In this document: in pieces, positions 54,867 to 64,000 of the stretch
Layout of the letters: every line of letters begins with the position of its first letter
Position numbering within the stretch: the stretch's first letter is position 1
From: Corbicula japonica
Taxonomy: Eukaryota; Mollusca; Bivalvia; Venerida; Cyrenidae
NCBI GenBank assembly: GCA_038501625.1
Contig: JAZAYU010000038.1
Coordinates: 1,240,001 to 1,304,000 of the forward strand
Direction: 5' to 3'
Length of the DNA: 64,000 bases
The notes under the pieces: generated by a model
Database searches by the model: none
Told to the model about the DNA's origin: nothing
The model's input: only the letters and a program-made list of their open reading frames with translations
Made by a program: the position numbers and the translations under genes

Positions 54867-57800
54867 GTATGTGAAATTATCATCATGAATCATGATCATA
54901 GGCGAGGGAGTACAGTACTTTATTTATAAATATCTATAAATAAGCAGTCGCGTGACATATAGCGGTCATTAATATTCAACCGCGTCACGTTTTCAAGAAC
55001 AGTTTACTATGTTACTATCTATAAATATCTATAAATAAACGGTCACGTGACATATAGCGTCATTAATTACAATCCCATCACGTTTTCAAGAACAGATTAC
55101 TATGCTACTATCTATAAATATCTATAAATAAACAATCACGTGACATATTGCGTCATTAATTACAACCCCGTCACGTTTTCAAGAACAGATAACTATGTTA
55201 CTATCTATAAATAAACAATGACATGACATATAACGTCATTAATTTCAACCCCGTCACGTTTTCAAGAAAAGATCATACGTGATTGGCTCATTAGGGTCAC
55301 GTGATTACGTTTAATTTCTCAGTGAAGCAGGTTCATGTTCAGATCGTGGTATTACTACGCGCAAATCACACACCACTACTACACCAATAAAGAGAAATAC
55401 GAAACAAATGTCAAAGTTTTTATTCTATTCTTAAATTAAAAGGAGAAAGTTATGAAATACATTTTACGAACTATTACTCAGTGAACTTCATACGAGTTTC
55501 GAACAGAACTTTATCAAAATCTCACGGGTTTTCCTTAGGGTAAGACCTATAACAAGATCCATTTAAAAGTTTCCTTTATAGTTTTACTTACCATCCACAT
55601 ATTTCACAAAATAAGTGTCCGAAAAGTATAACAAATTAAATTTCGGAAAATTTCTACTAAGTGGAAGACTTTGTCCGTTCTACCGATCAAGGTTTAAATG
55701 ATGATATCTTTTCTTATATTTCTTTCTTTGCCTCTAGAAAATTAAATTGTCAATTTGTGGCATTCACAGGGGTATGACAAATATTTGAATTGTAGGTAAC
55801 ATTTAGGGGTTGACACACTTTTAACCAATTCAAATATTTTTTCTCTGATATACGAACGTAATTATTGATTCAGTCCTTAAGTAAAATTATGGAACTTATT
55901 CAGTCCTTAAGTAAAATTATGCAACTAATCATTAAATTAAACAAGTTCAATGGAATTCTCAAATTCCTCTCAGTCAATATGGCTTTAATTTTGTTTGCTT
56001 ACTATCTGCAAGATCAGGTAATTTTTATTCTAGTATTCAGTATCAATTACAAAATGTATTCGAACAATCGCAAATCTTGAGAATCAGGTTAATACCACAT
56101 TACAAATTACGAATCGCAAGTTCCGATACCCGGTTTCGATAGTTCGAAAGTCATTGTTTTCAGCTCAGTTTTAATGTAGGTTTAACGTTGTAAACAATCA
56201 AAACATTTTTAATTTTTTCAAAAGAAAATTAAAATCTAACTCAACGTTATTTACAAATACGGTTCACATTTTGTGAAAAAAATGCAACATGGAAAAATTA
56301 TTAATTACAAATTACGAAGCGCAAGATCCAATACTAATATTCCATAGACAAAAAGCCATTTTAACGCATCTTTAACGCATGTTTAACGTTATTAAACAAT
56401 AACGATGTGCACATTTAATTATGTTAGCCAAAACTATAGTTTCCTACGTCTTACCTAGTTCGAATGAATGTCCGACCTATGTTGAGTGAATAACTAAACA
56501 TAAGTTGGCTTTAAAAGCATATGGCAAGAAGAGCCATTAGAACCAGAAATGACAATGGCAATGAATAAAAAAACGAGAGACGTATTTGAGTGCGCCATAT
56601 TAAACTTAACGACAACCCGAACCCGAACTGTGGAAAATATTTTTTTAAATTCTACATTTTGATAATTTTCCTACCAAGTTTTTAAAGGTTTTTAATGCGG
56701 CCACACTTCTCGACCAAGACCATTTTCACCATGTATTAATACATATAATTTTTTAAAGATTATTATTGTCGACGCCTATGCCCCATTTAAAGTCCGCCAA
56801 AATGTGTTGAACATTTGTGCAAAAAATGCAGATTTTGCAAAATTTTAAAATTCAAAACAAATTTGACATTCGTAAGTTTTGATGTTGGTAATTCAATTTA
56901 TCTTCACTTCTCATCTCTGAAAGAAAACAACAATTATACATAGATTAAAAACAGCAAATATTTAATGACACAAATGGCAGAGGAAAGCATAAGTAAATGA
57001 TAACCCACTTTTGAACATTTGCGAATGTAGCCCTTTAATTACACGTTGAAATTTTACGTGATTCTGTAGGAATAAAATAACACATATTGAAAGTTTATAT
57101 CATAAGCAATGCAAAACTTGCAAAGAGAGAAAACACAAAAGACCGACCCCTATAATCAGAACCCTAAGGAAACATTTGGAAAGTAATAATACTGTTTCAG
57201 ATGTTAGGCCTAATCAATGTCAACAGTGTTGTTAAAGTAAATAAAAGAAAAAATCCTAAAAATTCCAAGTTAATCCCAACTGCTTACAAAACAATTAGCC
57301 CAGAAAGAACACAATAAATAAACTTTTTTCAAGCATGAAACATTTACTACAAATTTCGATTTCAATTACATATTGACCCAGCGATCAACTCCTGTAAACA
57401 CCTGATGCATTGCAGCACTTCTCAAGACGCCGACCGCATTTTTTTGTCATGCGACCAATGTTAAAACTGCCGCTATACTCAAAAGACTATTGTTTACTTC
57501 CAATTGAGTTTGCTGTCAATCAAATAATTAAATTTTTGTCGCCGTGGGTTCATTCCCCTTGCAGATGTTGAAACAATAACAAAAGGTGTGGCTTCAAGAA
57601 AAGCAATATGTAAGCGTGACTAACAATTAACACCGTTCTGTCAATTATACTTCCCGCGCTTCTTCTCAATGAAAATATCAGTCACCGCTCACCGTCTTTG
57701 ATGTTTTGGTTGCAAGCCAAAATCTAACTGAAATCGAAATAGGTAGTTATTGTTCATATCACTTGGAATACTGATGTTTCAGCCACTACAACTGTAACGA

Positions 57801-60800
57801 CGACTACAGACACCGCATCAGCCACTACCACTGCGACGACGACTACAGATACATCTACAACTGCGACGACGACTACAGATACATCTACAATTACACCAAC
57901 TTCGACGTCTACAAATACCGCCTCGGCCACCGGAGCAGCAACAACGACTACAGATACATCTACAATTACACCAACTGCAACGTCTACAGATACGGCCTCA
58001 GCGACCGGATCTGCAACAACGACTACAGATACATTTACAATTACACCAACTGCGACGTCTACAGATACGGCCTCAGGCACCGGAGCAGCAACGACGACTA
58101 CAGATACATCTACAATTACACCAACTGCGACGTCTACAGATACGGCCTCAGCGACCGGATCTGCAACAACGACTACAGATACATCTACAATTACACCAAC
58201 TGCAACGTCTACAGATACGGCCTCAGCGACCGGATCTGCAACAACGACTACAGATACATCTACAATTACACCAACTGCGACGTCTACAGATACGGCCTCA
58301 GCGACCGGATCAGCAACAACGACTTCAGATACATCTACAATTACACCAACTTCGACGCCAACAGATACGGCCTCAGCGACCGTAACTGCAACGACGACTA
58401 CAGATACATCTACAATTACACCAACTGCAACGTCTACAGATACAGCCTCAGCGACCGGATCTGCAACAACGACTTCAGATACATCTACAATTACACCAAC
58501 TGCGACGTCTACAGATACGGCCTCAGGCACCGGAGCAGCAACGACGACTACAGATACATCTACAATTACACCAACTTCGACGTCAACAGATACGGCCTCA
58601 GCGACCGTAACTGCAACGACGACTACAGATACATCTACAATTACACCAACTGCGACGACGACAACAGATACCGCCTCAGCAACCGCAACTGCGACGACGT
58701 CTACAGTTACTTCTACAATTACACCAACTGCGACGTCAACTGATACGGCCTCAGCCACCGGAACTGCAACGACGTCTAAAGTTACTTCTACAATTACACC
58801 AACTGCGACGTCTACAGATACGGCCTCAGCCACCGGAGCAGCAACAACGACTACAGATACATCTACAATTACACCAACTGCAACGTCTACAGATACGGCC
58901 TCAGCGACCGGATCAGCAACAACGACTTCAGATACATCTACAATTACACCAACTTCGACGTCAACAGATACGGCCTCAGCGACCGTAACTGCAACGACGA
59001 CTACAGATACATCTACAGTTACACCAACTGCAACGTCTACAGATACAGCCTCAGCGACCGGATCTGCAACAACGACTTCAGATACATCTACAATTACACC
59101 AACTGCGACGTCTACAGATACGGCCTCAGGCACCGGAGCAGCAACGACGACTACAGATACATCTACAATTACACCAACTTCGACGTCAACAGATACGGCC
59201 TCAGCGACCGTAACTGCAACGACGACTACAGATACATCTACAATTACACCAACTGCGACGACGACAACAGATACCGCCTCAGCAACCGCAACTGCGACGA
59301 CGTCTACAGTTACTTCTACAATTACACCAACTGCGACGTCAACAGATACGGCCTCAGCCACCGGAACTGCAACGACGTCTAAAGTTACTTCTACAATTAC
59401 ACCAACTGCGACGTCTACAGATACGGCCTCAGCCACCGGAGCAGCAACAACGACTACAGATACATCTACAATTACACCAACTGCAACGTCTACAGATACG
59501 GCCTCAGCGACCGGATCTGCAACAACGACTACAGATACATCTACAATTACACCAACTTCGACGTCAACAGATACGGCCTCAGCCACCGGAACTGCGACGA
59601 CGACTACAGATACATCTACAATTACACCAACTGCGACGTCTACAGATACGGCCTCAGCGACCGGATCTGCAACAACGACTACAGATACATCTACAATTAC
59701 ACCAACTGCAACGTCTACAGATACGGCCTCAGCGACCGGATCTGCAACAACGACTACAGATACATCTACAATTACACCAACTGCGACGTCTACAGATACG
59801 GCCTCAGGCACCGGAGCAGCAACGACGACTACAGATACATCTACAATTACACCAACTTCGACGTCAACAGATACGGCCTCAGCGACCGGAACTGCAACGA
59901 CGACTACAGATACATCTACAATTACACCAACTGCGACGACGACAACAAATACCGCCTCAGCAACCGCAACTGCGACGACGTCTACAGTTACTTCTACAAT
60001 TACACCAATTGCGACGTCTACAGATACGGCCTCAGCCACCGGAACTGCAACGACGTCTATAGTTACATCTACAATCACACCAACTTCGACGTCAACAGAT
60101 ACGGCCTCAGCCACCGGAACTGCAACGACGTCTACAGTTACATCTACAATCACACCAACTTCGACGTCAACAGATACGGCCTCAGCCACCGGAACTGCAA
60201 CGACGTCTACAGTTACATCTACAATCACACCAACTTCGACGTCTACAGATACGGCCTCAGCCACCGGAACTGCAACGACGTCTACAGCTACATCTACAAT
60301 CACACCAACTTCGACGTCAACAGATACGGCGTCAGCCACCGGAACTGCATCGACGTCTACAGTGACATCTACAATGACACCAACTTCGACGTCAACAGAT
60401 ACGGCCTCAGCCACCGGAACTGCAACGACGACTACAGTTACATCTACAATCACACCAACTTCGACGTCAACAGATACGACCTCAGCCACCGGAACTGCAA
60501 CGACGTCTACAGTTACATCTATAATCACACCAACTGCGACGTCTACAGATACGGCCTCAGCCACCGGAACTGCAACGACGTCTACAGCTACATCTACAAT
60601 CACACCAACTTCGACGTCAACAGATACGGCCTCAGCCACCGGAACTGCATCGACGTCTACAGTTACATCTACAATTACACCAACTTCGACGTCAACAGAT
60701 ACGGCATCAGCAACCGGAAGTGCAACGACTTCTACAGTTACATCTACAATTACACCAACTCCTACATCAACAGATACGGCATCAGCCACCGGAACTGCAA

Positions 60801-63800
60801 CGACGTCAACAGTTACATCTACAATCACACCAACTTCGACGTCAACAGATACGGCATCAGCGACCGGAACTGCAACGACGTCTACAGTTACATCTACAAT
60901 TACACCAACTTCGACGTCAACAGATTCGGCATCAGCAACCGGAACTGCAACGACGTCTACAGTAACATCTACAATTACACCAACTTCGACGTCAACAGAT
61001 ACGGCCTCAGCCACCGGAACAGCAACGACGTCTACAGTTACATCTACAATTACACCAACTTCGACGTCAACAGATACGGCCTCAGCCACCGGGACAGCAA
61101 CAACGTCTACAGTTACATCTACAATCACACCAACGTCGACGTCCACAGATACGGCTTCAGCAACCGGAACAGCAACGACGTCTCCAGTTACACCATCAGT
61201 CTCACCAACTTCGACGTCTACAGATACCGCCTCAGCTACCGGAACTGCAACGACGTCAACAGCTACATCTACAGTCACGCCAACGACGACTTCAACAGAT
61301 ACCGCTTCATCCACCGGAACTGCGACGACGACTACAGTTACATCTACAATCACACCAACTTTGACGTCAACAAATACGGCTTCAGCCACCGCAACTGCGA
61401 CGACCTCTACAGTTACATCTACAATTACACCGGCTTCGACGTTAACAGATACGGCCTCAGCCACCGGAACTGCAACGACGTCTACAGTTACATCTACAAT
61501 TACACCAACTTCGACGTCAACAGATACCTCCTCAGCCACCGGAACAGCAACGACGTCTACAGTTACATCTACAATCACACCAACTTTGACGTCTACAGAT
61601 ACGGCCTCAGCCACCGGAACTGCGACGACATCTACAGTTACAGCTACAATTACACCAACTTCGACGTCTACAGGTGCGGCATCAGCAACCGGAACTGCAA
61701 CGACGTCTACAGTTACATCTACAATTACATCAACTTCGACGTCAACAGATACGGCCTCAGCCACCGGAACAGCAACGACGTCTACAGTTACATCTACAAT
61801 TATACCAACTTCGACGTCAACAGATACGGCCTCAGCCACCGGGACAGCAACAACGTCTACAGTTACATCTACAATCACACCAACGTCGACGTCCACAGAT
61901 ACGGCTTCAGCAACCGGAACAGCAACGACGTCTTCAGTTACACCATCAGTCTCACCAACTTCGACGTCTACAGATACCGCCTCAGCTACCGGAACTGCAA
62001 CGATGTCAACAGCTACATCTACAGTCACGCCAACGTCGACTTCAACAGATACCGCCTCATCCACCGGAACTGCGACGACGACTACAGTTACATCTACAAT
62101 CACACCAACTTTGACGTCAACAAATACGGTCTCAGCCACCGCAACTGCGACGACCTCTACAGTTACACCTACAATTACACCGGCTTCAGCGTCAACAGAT
62201 ACGGCCTCAGCCACCGGAACTGCAACGACGTCTACAGTTACATCTACAATTACACCAACTTCGACGTCAACAGATACGGCGTCAGCCATCGGAACAGCAA
62301 CGACGTCTACAGTTACATCTACAATTACACCAACTTCGTCCTCTACAGGTACGGCCTCAGGCACCGCAACTTCGACGACGTCTACAATAACATCTACAAT
62401 CACACCAACTTCGTCGTCTACAGATACGGCCTCAGCCACCGGAACTGCGACGATGTCTACAGTTACATCTACAATTACACCAGCTTCGACGTCTACAGGT
62501 ACTGCATCAGCCACCACAACTGCGACTACGTCTACAATTACATCTACAATAACTCCAACTTCGTCATCTCCAGATACGGCCACAGCCACCGGAACTGCAA
62601 CGACATCTACAGATACATCTACAATTACACCAACTTCGACGTCTACAGGTACAGCGTCCGCCACCGGAACTGCGACGACATCTTCAGTTACATCTACAGT
62701 TACACCAACTTCGTCGTCTACAGGTACGGCCTCAGCCACCGGAACTGCGACAACGTCTACAGTTACTTCTTCAATCTCACAATCTTCGACGTCAACAGAT
62801 ACCTCCACAACCACCGCAACTTCGACGACGACTACAGTTACATCTACAATCACACCAACTTCGACGTCAACAGGTACGGCCTCAGCCACCGGAACTGCGA
62901 CAACGTCTACAGTAACTTCTACAATCTCACAATCTTCGACGTCAACAGATACCTCCACAGCCACCGCAACTTCGACGACGTCTACAGTTACATCTACAAT
63001 CACACCAACTTCGACATCAACAGGTACCGCATCAGCCATCGTTACTTCGACGACGTCTACGTCAACAACTTCAATTACCACAACTTCGACGCCCTTTACA
63101 GATACCTCCTCAGCCACTGCAATTTCCACGACTTCTACATCAACATCTTCAATTACACCATCGACGACTTCTACAGCTTCAGCCTCAACCACTGCAGCTT
63201 CGACGACTTTTACAGATAGTTCAACAACTGCTGGAACTTCTACATTTACCGCCTCTACAAGTACGACATTGGCAACATCATTTACAGATTTATCAACTGC
63301 CACCTCTCCTTCTGGTACCTCAGCCACATTGACTTCTTCAAGTACAATTTCAGGCACTCCAAGTTTAACAACAACATCATCTTCAGTTGTGACCACTGCA
63401 TCTACCGGCGGTTCCTCAGCGACATTGACTTCTTCAAGTACAATTTCAAGCACCCCAAGTTCGACGACATCATCTTCAGTTGTGACCACTGCATCTACCG
63501 GTGGTACCTCAGCGACACTGATTTCTTCAAGTACGATTTCAAGCACCCCAAGTTCGACGACAACATCATCTTCAGATGTGACTTCTACATCGTCTACAGT
63601 TTCTTCGGCAACATTGACTGCTACAACTACCATTTCAAGCACCCCAAGTTCAACGATAACTTTATCTTCAGATGTTGTAACTACAACATCTTCTGGTATT
63701 TCACCAACATTGCCTTCTACAACTACCATTTCAAGCACTCCAAGTCCAACGACAACATCTTCTTCAGATGTGATCACTACATCTACCAGTGGTACCTCAG

Positions 63801-64000
63801 CAACATTGACTTCTACAATTACCATTTCAAGCATTCCAAGTTCAACGACAACATCATCTACGGATGTGACCACTGCATCATCTGCTGCAACGTCCACTTC
63901 AATAGCAACATCTTCTTCTACATCGCCCACTACAACTATTGCATTATCATCAACAACACCTAGTTTCACTTCGACATCGCCCTCTTCCTCTCCCACACAA
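54806..64000 (+). CDS. Gene D: mucin-like secreted Thr/Ser-rich protein (partial)
   Basis: Two-exon model, open at the right window edge. Exon 1 (54806-54866) encodes the signal peptide MDYNIYIVLVCALLTVNRAQ and ends in phase 1 at CAAG|GTATG. Exon 2 starts at tgatgtttcag|CC (57783), also phase 1 (G+CC = Ala), and stays open for 6.2 kb, at least 2,070 codons. It is made of about 70 copies of a 25-residue unit (DTASATGTATTSTVTSTITP plus TSTST), then a less regular Ser/Thr/Pro-rich part from about 63050. Thr and Ser dominate; Cys, Tyr and charged residues other than Asp are nearly absent. That is a classic mucin-type O-glycosylation domain. Small exons in the 2.9-kb intron may be missed. The C-terminus lies outside the window. 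Confidence 0.75.
54925..55285. repeat. four tandem ~93-bp units in gene D intron 1
   Basis: 'cacgttttcaagaa' at 54986, 55079, 55172 and 55255 (93, 93 and 83 bp apart). The units contain 'ctataaatatctataaataa' and 'cacgtgacatat'. The last unit lost part of its ctataaat block. Confidence 0.9.
55286..57782. other. rest of gene D intron, no exon recognised
   Basis: AT-rich. Includes a 30-bp duplication (from about 55870, 'cagtccttaagtaaaattat' twice) and two diverged copies of 'attacaaattacgaa' (56102, 56306). Open frames are short. Confidence 0.5.
57783..64000 (+). CDS. Gene D exon 2, mucin-like repeat exon (partial)
   Basis: Reads ACT-ACA-ACT-GTA-ACG... from 57785. In the printed lines the codon frame begins at the second base of every line. 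I read many lines across the region, including most of 63.0-64 kb, and saw no stop. The frame contains almost no Met codon, so automated callers that need a start would miss it. Codons are chiefly Thr (ACN), Ser (TCN), Ala (GCN), with regular Asp, Pro, Ile, Val and Gly. Confidence 0.8.
57785..63060 (+). repeat. coding 75-bp tandem array, about 70 copies, with higher-order structure
   Basis: The period is 75 bp (25 codons), with occasional 78-bp units carrying one extra ACG codon. Higher-order repeats are visible. The segment around 'gcgacgacgacaacagatac' at 58651 recurs at 59254 (603 bp = seven 75-bp plus one 78-bp unit), and again in varied form 678 bp later. 'gggacagcaacaacgtctac' at 61091 recurs at 61841 (exactly 750 bp, ten units). 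This indicates block duplication by unequal exchange. Confidence 0.9.

Noticed and set aside
60720..62114. Plus-strand Gln/Arg/Leu-rich frames within the mucin array
   Set aside because: Third-frame readings of the same 75-bp repeat, short and broken between units.
57754..63996. 2,080-codon minus-strand open frame (Val/Asp/Ala repeat protein) as a real gene
   Set aside because: It has no signal or domain. It lies antisense to an equally long Thr/Ser frame that connects in phase to a signal-peptide exon, and its openness follows from the lack of Tyr/His/Gln in the sense frame.

Overview
The window is eukaryotic genomic DNA: AT-rich, intron-containing and dense with transposons and tandem arrays. 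The dispersed repeats (157-bp arrays ending in a CTTGTTT terminus, Helentron-like elements bounded by GCTCACCTG / CAGGTGAGC, foldback MITEs, an L2/CR1-type LINE) look like those of bivalve molluscs, probably a heterodont. The species cannot be named from sequence alone, and this assignment is inference.

Left part (1-5.6 kb): only mobile DNA. A 157-bp-unit element (1745-5592) is split by a TIR element (2204-5078), which is itself split by a Helentron-like element (3230-4884) carrying eight exact-length 166-bp units.

Middle (5.77-30.3 kb): three paralogous minus-strand genes (A, B, C) for small secreted Gly/Pro-rich proteins of about 335, 385 and 181 aa. Each starts with a 58-bp signal-peptide exon ending in CAA-G, has one or two small phase-1 exons of 45-81 bp, and ends in a terminal exon with GPGGGVPM-type repeats and a conserved C-terminal module (VDI-NLLNG, TING-E/D, IEQPK). 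The three start codons are exactly 9,846 bp apart. Exon gain, loss and decay differ between copies. Gene B intron 1 holds a LINE and a dead duplicate exon; gene C has an in-frame stop before the end of the conserved C-terminus.

Right-centre (30.5-54.7 kb): no convincing host gene. It contains Tc1-like remnants, a 2.3-kb foldback transposon inserted in a Tc1 terminal repeat, MITEs, many copies of one dispersed repeat, an interlaced inverted-repeat element with hammerhead-like cores, and several tandem arrays.

Right end (54.8-64 kb): gene D, plus strand. A signal-peptide exon (54806-54866) ends in the same CAA-G phase-1 junction and fits in phase with a giant Thr/Ser/Ala-rich exon (57783 to beyond the edge) of about 70 copies of a 25-residue mucin-like repeat. 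The 2,080-codon open frame on the other strand is best read as the antisense shadow of this mucin-like exon.

Overall the locus looks like a cluster of rapidly evolving, repeat-rich secreted proteins (matrix, mucus or adhesive type) in repeat-rich DNA. Function is inferred from architecture only.
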